A stretch of 8,289 nt of DNA from Bacteroidia bacterium. Lineage in GTDB: Bacteria > Bacteroidota > Bacteroidia > Cytophagales > Cyclobacteriaceae. The notes beneath the pieces are model-generated. The model saw only the letters and a program-made list of their open reading frames with translations, had not been told where the DNA came from and made no database searches. Both the position numbers and the translations under genes were made by a program. The stretch is from assembly GCA_016650355.1 (NCBI GenBank), contig JAENVX010000012.1, positions 1-8,289 of the forward strand, in the 5' to 3' direction. How positions within the stretch are numbered: position 1 is the first letter of the stretch; each line of letters starts with the position of its first letter. Of the stretch, positions 1-7,118 are shown one piece after another.

Positions 1-527
1 GCCTGTCCGGTAATCTTTTAGATCAGGTTCGCATTGCTTATTGTATTCCTCGTATCATTTCAATAATCACAGTAAGTGATGGCACCTTAATTAATATGTT
101 CCCAACCGATTTACATGGTGCTGTTGGCGAAAAAAATTATGTTAGTTCATTACGCAAAGGCGGGCTGGCTAATACGCAAGTTGAGAAATACAACAAGATT
201 GTAATTTCAGATGTCGATACATCTTTTTGCAAGCAAGCCTATGCGCTAGGGAAAAATCATATGCATGAAATGACAGATATCAACGCATTTTCTACTTATG
301 TAGAAAGGTCTGCGAAACTTAAATTGCCGCTGCCTAAATCGGTTTTACGCTACAAGGAATTAAGCAGAATTGATTCGTTTGATCACAATATTCATCGGAT
401 TCATCTATATGAGGTAATTCATGCGCAAACCATTGAGTCTGGTAAATCTACCTTGGCTCACATCCACCAATATTATGCTCAATGGAGACTTGATCAGAGT
501 TTTCCAACACAGATGATTCTTCGATAG
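1..527 (+). CDS. Flavin-reductase-like (split-barrel FMN-binding) protein, 3' part
   Basis: The reading frame is open from the left edge (first complete codon at 3) to the TAG at 525-527, so this is the C-terminal ~174 residues of a longer protein. The ATG at 96 is internal: the residues before it (IPRIISIITVSDG) read as a normal beta strand and run directly into NMFPTDLHG. The pattern of strand, short loop, NMFPTDLHG, then SLRKGG and a KIVISDV strand resembles flavin-reductase-like FMN-binding proteins. The end, HIHQYYAQWR, looks like a conserved C-terminus. The family assignment is from memory of similar sequences and is moderate. Such proteins reduce or bind flavin in the cytoplasm; the substrate here cannot be inferred. 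Only 5 bases separate it from the next gene, so it is probably co-transcribed with the two glycosyltransferases. It could instead be an uncharacterised conserved protein. Confidence 0.5.
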   Translation, partial: LSGNLLDQVRIAYCIPRIISIITVSDGTLINMFPTDLHGAVGEKNYVSSLRKGGLANTQVEKYNKIVISDVDTSFCKQAYALGKNHMHEMTDINAFSTYVERSAKLKLPLPKSVLRYKELSRIDSFDHNIHRIHLYEVIHAQTIESGKSTLAHIHQYYAQWRLDQSFPTQMILR

Positions 528-532
528 TCCAC

Positions 533-1630
533 ATGAGAGTCATTCATCTTTCCTATAGAGTACCTAAACCAAAATTTACTGATCCTGAAGCGTGGCTCAA
601 ACGAATTAGCTTTTCCGTAGTGGTGATGGAGAGTATGGCTGACTATAGTGAAGTAATTGGGATTTATCATATTGATTACGAAGGTGTGCTTACTAAAAAT
701 CAAGTGACATATCACTTTCCAGGCTTTAACCGATGGCAATTACTCTTGCCGTTTCAATTTAACCGATATGTTGCGAAATTGAAACCAAGAGCTATAATTG
801 TTCATGGCCTTATCTTTCCATGGCAGATAATTATGCTTAGATGGCAGGTTGGGAGTGGTGTAAAAATAATAGCACAGCATCATGCGGAAAGGCCTCTAAA
901 AGATTTCCGACAGTACCTTCAACAGTGGGCCGATCGGTATATAAAAGCATATATGTTTGCTTCGATAGAGTTAGGAATGCGTTGGGTCGAAAAAGGTCAG
1001 ATTCGGGATTCAATGAAAATTAAGGAGATTATAGGAACATCTTCAATTTTTAACCCTATTCAGAAAAAAGTAGCAAAATCCTTTACGAAGGTTTCTGAAG
1101 GTAAAATATTTTTGTGGGTTGGTCGATTGGATACAAACAAAGACCCCATAACACTTATTAAAGCGTTTTCACAATTCTCAATCAAAAATTCAAATGTTCA
1201 TCTTTATGTGATATTTCAGGGTGATGAATTGATTGAAGAGGTTAAAATGCAAGTCATGACTTTTAAAGCTGAAGCACAAATTACACTTGTCGGAAAAGTG
1301 GAACACGATGATTTGCTGTACTGGTATAACAGCGCTGATTTTATAATATCAAGTTCACATTATGAGGGCAGTGGCATTGCGATTTGCGAAGCAATGTCAT
1401 GTGGTTGTATTCCTATTCTGACGAATATACCCTCTTTTCAAATGATGACCAATGGTGGGAGAATAGGATTTTTATATGAACCTGGTGACGAGAACGGTTT
1501 ACGCAATGCTGTCACGCAATCTCTTAGCCTTGATCAGTTATCTGAAAGGAAAAAAGTGTTAAGGCATTTTAATGCAGCCTTATCAGGTAATGCAAATGCA
1601 AGAAAAATTATGGATGTGATATATGAATAG
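533..1630 (+). CDS. GT-B glycosyltransferase, GT4-like (365 aa)
   Basis: This should be a retaining sugar transferase using a nucleotide-sugar donor, acting at the cytoplasmic face of the membrane on a lipid-linked glycan. The C-terminal Rossmann half carries the GT4 signatures: WVGRLDTNKDP at about residues 195-205, then a strand and loop ending in ADFIISSSHYEG, with an E-x7-E motif (E278...E286) followed by AMSCGCIPILT. The N-terminal half (1-175) is the variable acceptor domain and begins with a strand, RVIHLSY. The length is normal for the family. The ATG is 5 bases after the preceding stop and has no clear Shine-Dalgarno site, so translation probably depends on coupling. The sugar and linkage cannot be read from sequence. 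No frame breaks or missing catalytic residues were seen. Confidence 0.9.
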   Translation: MRVIHLSYRVPKPKFTDPEAWLKRISFSVVVMESMADYSEVIGIYHIDYEGVLTKNQVTYHFPGFNRWQLLLPFQFNRYVAKLKPRAIIVHGLIFPWQIIMLRWQVGSGVKIIAQHHAERPLKDFRQYLQQWADRYIKAYMFASIELGMRWVEKGQIRDSMKIKEIIGTSSIFNPIQKKVAKSFTKVSEGKIFLWVGRLDTNKDPITLIKAFSQFSIKNSNVHLYVIFQGDELIEEVKMQVMTFKAEAQITLVGKVEHDDLLYWYNSADFIISSSHYEGSGIAICEAMSCGCIPILTNIPSFQMMTNGGRIGFLYEPGDENGLRNAVTQSLSLDQLSERKKVLRHFNAALSGNANARKIMDVIYE

Positions 1631-1643
1631 GTTTTTGTGAAAA

Positions 1644-2747
1644 ATGAAACGTAGGATAGCTATATGGGTGATTGGTGGTATAGGGGATGGTGATTTCTCA
1701 CAGGGCTATCCTATGCTTGAAAAAATTGTTGAACGCTTATGCGACAACTTTGAAGTCATTGTGTACTCTAATCATCCACCCAACGCTGACTATCAGAATG
1801 ACCGTATTCCATTAAAATTTCCACCAAGATTTATTAAATCTGGTAAAATAGGTTGGCTTTACTTATTGTATTTATTTCTACTCGATAACCAAAAGAAAAG
1901 ATTTGATTGTGTAATTACCTTTTGGGGATATCCCGCAGGTTTTTTTGCAGCTCTGATTACAAAAGTATTTGGAATACCCAGTATTGTTAACGTGCTGGGT
2001 GCAGATTCTTCCGGTATTGAGTCAATCAACTACGGTATTTTCCATAGACGCTTTCCACGTGCCATTGCTAACTGGTCCTATACTAATTGTACAGTGTTGC
2101 TGGCTGTATCAGAATTTCAAGCTAACCGACTCAAATACTTTGGTATAACGAGAGATATCTGTACTATACCCTGGGGAGCAGATGCCTCTATGTATCCGTT
2201 CGCTGAAAAACAAAAAAGTGAAGTTCTTCAAGTTATTCATGTGGGGCATATCAATCCAGTAAAAGACCAATGCACGTTGCTTCGAGCATTCGCTATTATT
2301 CGTAGGAACCGTCCGGCAAAGTTGAAAATATTTGGTACCGATACGATGAGAGGAGCAATCCATCGATTTTGTAATGAGTTGGAAATTCAGGAGGATGTTG
2401 AATTTTACAACATAGTGCTGTACAATGAGATGCCCGGACATTATGAGCAAGCAGATGTTATGCTTCATTCTTCTTTATCCGAAGCTCAATGCATGGCACT
2501 GACTGAGGCTGCCGCTTGCGGAGTGTTAATGGCCGGAACGCGCGTAGGGATTTTGCATGATTTAGGAAATGAATATGGTGTGGTCGTTGATGTTGGTGAT
2601 CATGAAGGCCTTGCGAATGGGGTGTTGTCGTGTATAGATAACCCTGAGGAATGCAGAAGGCGAATAGAAAATGCCAGAGTATGGTCCGAGCAACACGATC
2701 TTGAGTGGACCGTAAAGCAGCTTTCTACTCTGTTGCAAGATATTTAG
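1644..2747 (+). CDS. GT-B glycosyltransferase, GT4-like (367 aa)
   Basis: This is a second GT4-type glycosyltransferase, distinct in sequence from the one before it. The N-terminus has a glycine-rich loop after the first strand (IWVIGGIGDGDFSQG, residues 7-21). A hydrophobic stretch around 70-80 (WLYLLYLFLL) is followed by the strand VITFWG, and is probably part of the fold or a membrane-contacting helix. SEFQANRLKYFG (156-167) and TIPWGADASMYP (174-185) match the interdomain linker usual in GT4 enzymes. VIHVGHINPVKD (197-208) is the donor-domain start, and E280...E288 followed by AAACGVLMAGT is the E-x7-E motif. It starts 13 bases after the previous stop, with only a weak, distant AGG upstream. 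It is the last plus-strand gene before the convergent junction. Donor and acceptor are unknown. Confidence 0.9.
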   Translation: MKRRIAIWVIGGIGDGDFSQGYPMLEKIVERLCDNFEVIVYSNHPPNADYQNDRIPLKFPPRFIKSGKIGWLYLLYLFLLDNQKKRFDCVITFWGYPAGFFAALITKVFGIPSIVNVLGADSSGIESINYGIFHRRFPRAIANWSYTNCTVLLAVSEFQANRLKYFGITRDICTIPWGADASMYPFAEKQKSEVLQVIHVGHINPVKDQCTLLRAFAIIRRNRPAKLKIFGTDTMRGAIHRFCNELEIQEDVEFYNIVLYNEMPGHYEQADVMLHSSLSEAQCMALTEAAACGVLMAGTRVGILHDLGNEYGVVVDVGDHEGLANGVLSCIDNPEECRRRIENARVWSEQHDLEWTVKQLSTLLQDI

Positions 2748-2914
2748 TGATACATATTTGATCCTTTTTAATAAACCATTACTTTTTGTTTGTTTATAAT
2801 TGAAATGAAACTCCCAATTTCAAATCATAACCGAATAGAACAGATTTTTTTCTTCAACGTTGGGTGAAACCATAATAACAGTTTTATATTTCAATATGCC
2901 AGAGTGATTAATAT
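2748..2914. other. AT-rich convergent intergenic spacer
   Basis: This is the gap between the last plus-strand glycosyltransferase and the broken minus-strand ABC-transporter remnant. It is strongly AT-rich, and no convincing gene, tRNA or strong GC-rich terminator hairpin was seen on either strand. The best inverted repeat is a 7-base A/T-rich pair (2800-2806 with 2817-2823, 10-base loop), too weak to call a terminator without folding. A 32-codon minus-strand ORF (2820-2918) overlaps the remnant's stop in an ATGA arrangement but resembles nothing recognisable. Confidence 0.5.
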
Positions 2915-3119
2915 TCATTTTTTCAGACCTTGTTTTTGCATTAGTTGGTTAGTAATTTCATCCATAAGAAGAAATATCAATGGTAAAAATGAAGCAACGC
3001 TAAAAAAAATCCTGAAAAGCGTTTAGCACCATCAAAGAAACTATTAATAGCCCATTTCTTCTTTCGTTGTGATTTAAAAGATGGAGTAATGGACGTAGTA
3101 TCGTTTTATAAGACTTCAT
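2915..3119 (-). pseudogene. Truncated, frameshifted N-terminus of an ABC transporter membrane domain
   Basis: On the minus strand an ATG at 3119-3117, 7 bases after the FkbM stop, opens a frame of 39 codons. It encodes a basic/polar start (MKSYKTILRPLLHLLN, then HNERRNG) and a hydrophobic helix (LLIVSLMVLNAFQDFF), then meets TAG at 3002-3000. Removing one T from the run of eight T (minus strand, 3002-3009) restores the frame, which continues SVASFLPLIFLLMDE and ends at TGA 2917-2915. The layout of a short amphipathic start with an ER pair, a first membrane helix, then a SLASFLPL-like segment is what I recall from the N-termini of exporter-type ABC transporters in surface polysaccharide loci. 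Only about 67 of the usual ~550-600 residues remain, with no second helix and no ATPase domain. It is likely a decayed gene at a deletion end. A short unrelated membrane peptide is the alternative. Confidence 0.5.
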
Positions 3120-3126
3120 TTCAGAG

Positions 3127-4041
3127 CTATTCAACAACGGCCAATAAATTGAATTGAGTTCTTAAAGCATACCTGGCGGGCTCATACTGAAACATTTCAT
3201 TGAAGTGTTCAATGTTGAACCGATATCCCATCAAAGCAAGTTTGTCCAGAATATCCTCGATCGTGGAGTCGTTTTCTTCCCACCACTCTTTTGTCACTTC
3301 AAAGAATATAGGAGGCCTAAACTTTTGAATAGTCTTCCACCCTCCTTTAAAAACTTCCGGTTCGAAGCCCTCCACGATTAATTTGATAAACGCAATTTTT
3401 ACTGGGTTTAATTCGTTGGCAAAGTCATCAAGTTTTTTGATCTCTACCAAGAACTGACCTTCTACATCTTTTTTAGTAACCCTCCCAGCCCCTGTATTGA
3501 AATCGGTATACCGAAAGGATCGTTTACTTTTTTCATTTCCCATTCCTTCTGGATGAAGGTGAATGACATCTATAAGATTCGAGTTTAGTGCCAGGTTATT
3601 TTTATAATTATCATAAACTTTTGGATTGGGTTCAAAAGCGTGAATTTGGATATTGGCGTACCTGTGATCTTTAATATATGAGGCTAGCTTTAAAGAGAAA
3701 GCTCCGAAGTTTGCACCTATATCTAGAATCACACTTCCTGGTGTTAGATATTTCTTTGCTGCTAAAAGAGCATTGTCCCGTACTCCATAAAACAAGCGCC
3801 ATTGTACGTAGTCCGATCGGTTTATTTTGAAGTGTGTATTATCTCTAGTTAAACTGTAGAAATCATTTTTTGGATAGTCAGCCGATTTTGGAATGATCAT
3901 TCCGATTGATGGAAACTTGTTTCTTAAACGGACGGGAATAAATTTTCGAATGAGGTTGGACTTGGCTCTAAGTCCAACAAAATACTCTTCTGCTCTTGTA
4001 TTAATTACAATTCTTCGAAGAAACCTTGTTATTGAATTCAC
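3127..4041 (-). CDS. FkbM-family SAM-dependent methyltransferase (304 aa)
   Basis: FkbM-family enzymes are predicted S-adenosylmethionine-dependent O-methyltransferases and are frequent in glycan and polyketide clusters; here a sugar hydroxyl is the likely target (inference). The first ~85 residues are a basic, variable leader. The SAM-binding fold follows: motif I VILDIGANFGAFS (104-116), an acidic strand end HAFEPNPKVYDNYKNN (134-149), and the family segment IKLIVEGFEPEVFKGG (219-234) before PPIFFEV (243-249). The family usually reads IK-D-VEG in that segment; here residue 222 is Ile instead of Asp. The start is GTG at 4041-4039, preceded by AAGGA with 5 bases of spacing, one of the few good ribosome binding sites in the window. 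It lies 8 bases after the previous gene, and its stop is followed after 7 bases by the broken ABC-transporter remnant. Confidence 0.88.
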   Translation of the reverse strand: MNSITRFLRRIVINTRAEEYFVGLRAKSNLIRKFIPVRLRNKFPSIGMIIPKSADYPKNDFYSLTRDNTHFKINRSDYVQWRLFYGVRDNALLAAKKYLTPGSVILDIGANFGAFSLKLASYIKDHRYANIQIHAFEPNPKVYDNYKNNLALNSNLIDVIHLHPEGMGNEKSKRSFRYTDFNTGAGRVTKKDVEGQFLVEIKKLDDFANELNPVKIAFIKLIVEGFEPEVFKGGWKTIQKFRPPIFFEVTKEWWEENDSTIEDILDKLALMGYRFNIEHFNEMFQYEPARYALRTQFNLLAVVE

Positions 4042-4046
4042 GTGAG

Positions 4047-4051
4047 TCCTT
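4047..4051 (-). promoter_or_regulatory. Shine-Dalgarno site for the FkbM gene
   Basis: The minus strand reads TAAGGACTCACGTG. AAGGA overlaps the TAA stop of the upstream methyltransferase and sits 5 bases before the GTG at 4041. It decides the GTG start and suggests independent or re-initiated translation of this last intact gene, unlike the overlapping genes upstream in the run. Confidence 0.6.
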
Positions 4052-4844
4052 ATTTTTCAATTACAATCCATGGAAAGGGCGAGGTATACCTGATTCTTTG
4101 CAGAAGTTTATTGAACACCAGGTTGGGGTTATACTGTATGGAGTAAGGAAATAGCTTCAATGAACTCCATTGGTGATGAAAATAATGTCCTTGCATTTGT
4201 TCGCAACTTCTCTTTTTAAAGTAGTTGGCTGATTGCTGCTTCGCTAATTCAATTGTGCGATCAGTATAAAAGGGACTGTCAAGAATATGTAGTTGTCCCC
4301 CAGGCCGCAAGAGACAAAGTAATTCCTTAATAACTTTGACGGCTTCAGAAAAATATTGAATCGCGCTGGCTAGAATGATCACGTCAGCGCATGACTTTTT
4401 TATTAATCCAGAATAGATGTTTGCATATGCGAAAGCCAGCCCCTGACGATGTCCAAAGACTCGGGCCGCCTGTTTTAGCTCAGTCTCATTTATATCTATG
4501 CCAATGCAATCAACCTGCAACATTGAATGAATGTAGTGAATCAGCCATCCGTTTCCACAACCGACCTCAAGAATGGTGTTGTGCTGTCGTTGACGTAGGT
4601 GCATGACAAGGCGACTAGCTGAATGTTTTCTTATCTTCCATTCTCGCAATAATGGGTGAGAAGTATCAATATCTGGTAGTTTTGAGACAACGGCATCTTC
4701 AAATAACCTTCCTTCAATTCTTCTTAATTGAGTGTATTGCTTCTCAAACAATAGATCAGTAGACAGATTTGTTTGATAATATATCCCATCATGGTATTCG
4801 ATATCCGGATGGCTTAATAAATCACTAATTGAGGATGTCTGCAT
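4050..4844 (-). CDS. Class I SAM-dependent methyltransferase (264 aa)
   Basis: This is a soluble Rossmann-fold methyltransferase of the Methyltransf_11/25 type. A leader of ~85 residues includes the charged segment RRIEGRLFEDAVVSKLP (41-57) and HPLLREWKIRKHSASRL (63-79). The SAM-binding core has motif I ILEVGCGNGW (91-100), an acidic motif CIGIDINE (113-120), a post-motif ADVIILASAIQYF (153-165) and the RPGGQLHILD segment (180-189) typical of the family. The acceptor is unknown; a sugar or lipid-linked glycan is likely from context. The ATG at 4844 shares one base with the upstream methyltransferase stop (TAATG), so the two are translationally coupled and probably made in similar amounts. The two sequences are clearly different from each other, so this is not a recent tandem duplication. 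Confidence 0.85.
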   Translation of the reverse strand: MQTSSISDLLSHPDIEYHDGIYYQTNLSTDLLFEKQYTQLRRIEGRLFEDAVVSKLPDIDTSHPLLREWKIRKHSASRLVMHLRQRQHNTILEVGCGNGWLIHYIHSMLQVDCIGIDINETELKQAARVFGHRQGLAFAYANIYSGLIKKSCADVIILASAIQYFSEAVKVIKELLCLLRPGGQLHILDSPFYTDRTIELAKQQSANYFKKRSCEQMQGHYFHHQWSSLKLFPYSIQYNPNLVFNKLLQRIRYTSPFPWIVIEK

Positions 4845-5662
4845 TAGTGATTATGACTAAGCTGAAACGTAACAATGATGTGATCAGCCCACCGGTTAAA
4901 TGGAAATCTTGATCGCACAAATGAATCTAATATTCGAAGTGATTGATAGACTCTGGGATTTCTAACAGGAAAATCACCGTTTGCAGGTGGTGGAGACAAA
5001 GCGCAGAGTCCTTCAGATTTTATAAATTTAAATTTATAGCCGAATGCATTTTTTATTTGTGCCAGGGAATGATAATACGTTTTGAAATATTCACCTTCCA
5101 AATGAGCCGTCACTCCATTTTTATAAAGCCGCCTGAAGGCTTTTTTCCCATAACCTTTAAAAACCCAAAGTAGCTCCCAAAGGCTAATAGGCGGCATGAT
5201 CACCCATGTAATGAAGGCACCGGTATTTAGGATCGCTGGAAGGTTCATTGTTACTTTAGAAAGATCATCAATACAATTGAGGCCGCCAAAGTTTGAAAAA
5301 ACATAGTCAAATTTTTGCCCTTTCAATTGATCTAACTTATCGTAAGAAAGTTGCTGACATATAAAGCGATCTTGAAAATGGTGCTTAATTATTTTTTTTT
5401 CAATCTGACTGATCATGCCATCAGATAAATCTGTAGCGAAAACGTTATGACCTTGAGTAACATAGTGTAGCGCATCGATTCCTGTTCCAGCGTTAAGTTC
5501 CAAAATCCTGCTCTCTACTTTCAAAAAGTCCGAGACATGGTGGTATACCTGTTGCCGCATGTCTTGGAGTACCTGGTTTTCCTGATCAATAGAATCGTAG
5601 TTAAGCGACTGCTTACTAAATGCACGATTTACGGCATTGACCGAATCTTCAGTTGATGCCAT
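4844..5662 (-). CDS. Class I SAM-dependent methyltransferase (272 aa)
   Basis: The start region (residues 11-40: NRAFSKQSLNYDSID, then a QDMRQQVYHH helix) is the usual aromatic/Arg N-terminal cap of small-molecule methyltransferases. Motif I is RILELNAGTGIDAL (52-65), with Asn in place of the first Gly. VFATDLSDGM (74-83) supplies the acidic ribose-binding position. FDYVFSNFGGLNCI (118-131) is the post-motif strand and loop, and a long C-terminal region (150-260) with LWELLWVFKGYGKK probably shapes the acceptor site. The gene overlaps the radical SAM gene by 14 bases (5649-5662) and the next gene by 1 base. Its coding strand contains nine consecutive A (plus-strand T run at 5392-5400) encoding EKKI, which is intact here. 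The substrate is unknown. Its direct coupling to the radical SAM enzyme suggests the two act on the same molecule. Confidence 0.85.
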   Translation of the reverse strand: MASTEDSVNAVNRAFSKQSLNYDSIDQENQVLQDMRQQVYHHVSDFLKVESRILELNAGTGIDALHYVTQGHNVFATDLSDGMISQIEKKIIKHHFQDRFICQQLSYDKLDQLKGQKFDYVFSNFGGLNCIDDLSKVTMNLPAILNTGAFITWVIMPPISLWELLWVFKGYGKKAFRRLYKNGVTAHLEGEYFKTYYHSLAQIKNAFGYKFKFIKSEGLCALSPPPANGDFPVRNPRVYQSLRILDSFVRSRFPFNRWADHIIVTFQLSHNH

Positions 5663-7118
5663 TCGTTTTGCTTATTTGATGCAGTTGAAATGCATTAACT
5701 ATTGCAAGTGGAAAATGAAATACCATGGAAGCAACTCGTTTTAAGTCCAAGGCAACTGGAATTCGAGGTTTAGTTATCCAATCCCTAATTTGATTAATTC
5801 CACGCTGAATACGAAAACGATTGTGAATATATCGATGCAGGATTTTATAGTAACCTGAATTATACGTTCCAGCAAACAGCATGGCAAGATCATCTGAATC
5901 ACTCCAGTTTTGTTTTTCATGTAATCCGGCTTTTACGTTTTCATAAAACTTGGTTCCCGGTAAAGGATATGAGACAGATATTCCGATTTCATCGGGCATA
6001 ACATCCAGAACCATTTGAAGTGTGTCATTAATATCGTCCTTCGTTTCACCCGGATATCCAAATTGTAGAAAAAAGGCCGCCTTGATTCCCTTTTGTTTTA
6101 GAAGCGAACGGGCTTCATGAATTTGTTCAATTTTTGTTCCCTTGTCCATGGCATCCAAAATCTTTTGGGATCCGCTTTCGGCTCCTACCCAAACCGTTTC
6201 TGCTCCGGAATCAGCCAAAGCACTAATATTATCTTCCTCCAATAAGAGATCAACTCGCGATTGAATTTTGTAGCGAATGGAAAGCCCTCTTTTTTTGACT
6301 TCGTCCCTAAAACTATTTACCCAACCAGGCTTAAGTCCAAATATATCATCGCTCATCCAAAAGTGATCGGGTTTATAGTTTTTTAGAAGAAATTCAATTT
6401 CATTCACCACCTGAAAAGCCGACCTTGAATTGTATCGGTTTCCATAGATTGGTTTGGCGCACCAGTTACATTTATAGGGACAGCCTCTGGTGGTGGCCAG
6501 GTTGATAGAGAAATATCCATGATGTTCCCTCCAAATTAATTGATATGGTTTGAGATCAAGTAGATCCCATGAGGGAAGAGGCAACGAGTCCAGGTCTCGT
6601 ATGACTGATCTTGGAGGTGTCACGATTAATTGTGATTGTAGCTGAAAGGCAAGCCCGTTAATTATGGAGGGATCTTTTTTTTCTTCAAGAGAGTGCAATA
6701 ATTCTTTCAGCGTTTCTTCCCCCTCTCCACGAACTATAAAGTCTACTCCATGCTGTAAATATTTCTCATAATGATCAGATGAATCTGAACTATTGATGAT
6801 GACGATGCAACCCTTTTGCTTTGCAAAGCTGGCCATTATGAAAGCAGCTTCACGCATTACTGTCAGGCACATTTTGGTGAGGTAGTTGAATCCGTCATCG
6901 TAAATGATAAAGTAGGTGGGCGTTTCATTTTCCAGAAACGGATTTATTTCCTCTGGACTATCTTTCAGTCCAACATCAAAAAGAGAGACTTCAAATCCTG
7001 CATTTCGGATAACCGAGGCGGCCTGAAGTGTTCCCAAGGGAGGATAGGGCTGTTTGAACTTCCACTGTTTGGGGTCGAGTTTGTAAAAATAACTATGTGT
7101 AAAGAGAACTTTAGTCAT
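5649..7118 (-). CDS. B12-binding-type radical SAM enzyme (489 aa)
   Basis: This protein has a [4Fe-4S] radical SAM core: RGCPYKCNWCAKPIYG holds the CxxxCxxC cluster ligands at C213, C217 and C220. Core strands continue with FWMSDDIFGLKP (253-263), the SAM-contacting VWVGAESGSQKILDAMDKG (309-327), and FLQFGYPGET (350-359). The N-terminus (1-145) has the cobalamin-binding-like fold seen in class B radical SAM enzymes: PYPPLGTLQAASVIRNAGFEVSLFDVG (24-50), then IVRGEGEETLKELL (128-141) ahead of the core. Family members methylate unactivated carbon or perform other radical rearrangements; the substrate here is not deducible, and a glycan or lipid carrier is inferred. The C-terminal ~100 residues after SYPLPGTKFYENV are a family-specific tail. 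The ATG at 7118 overlaps the upstream gene by 8 bases and has no good ribosome binding site, pointing to translational coupling. Confidence 0.88.
   Translation of the reverse strand: MTKVLFTHSYFYKLDPKQWKFKQPYPPLGTLQAASVIRNAGFEVSLFDVGLKDSPEEINPFLENETPTYFIIYDDGFNYLTKMCLTVMREAAFIMASFAKQKGCIVIINSSDSSDHYEKYLQHGVDFIVRGEGEETLKELLHSLEEKKDPSIINGLAFQLQSQLIVTPPRSVIRDLDSLPLPSWDLLDLKPYQLIWREHHGYFSINLATTRGCPYKCNWCAKPIYGNRYNSRSAFQVVNEIEFLLKNYKPDHFWMSDDIFGLKPGWVNSFRDEVKKRGLSIRYKIQSRVDLLLEEDNISALADSGAETVWVGAESGSQKILDAMDKGTKIEQIHEARSLLKQKGIKAAFFLQFGYPGETKDDINDTLQMVLDVMPDEIGISVSYPLPGTKFYENVKAGLHEKQNWSDSDDLAMLFAGTYNSGYYKILHRYIHNRFRIQRGINQIRDWITKPRIPVALDLKRVASMVFHFPLAIVNAFQLHQISKTNGIN

Noticed and set aside
2109..2468. 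119-residue minus-strand ORF opposite the second glycosyltransferase
   Set aside because: It is antisense to the conserved donor-binding half of a clear GT4 enzyme and has no motif of its own.
2800..2823. Inverted repeat (7-base arms, 10-base loop) as a bidirectional terminator
   Set aside because: The arms are nearly all A/T and the stem is short; there is no convincing T run directly after it on either strand. Such pairs are expected by chance in DNA this AT-rich.
2820..2918. 32-codon minus-strand ORF overlapping the remnant stop (ATGA)
   Set aside because: It has no recognisable motif and no helix pattern matching the ABC-transporter continuation. It is short enough to be chance, and may be decayed sequence.
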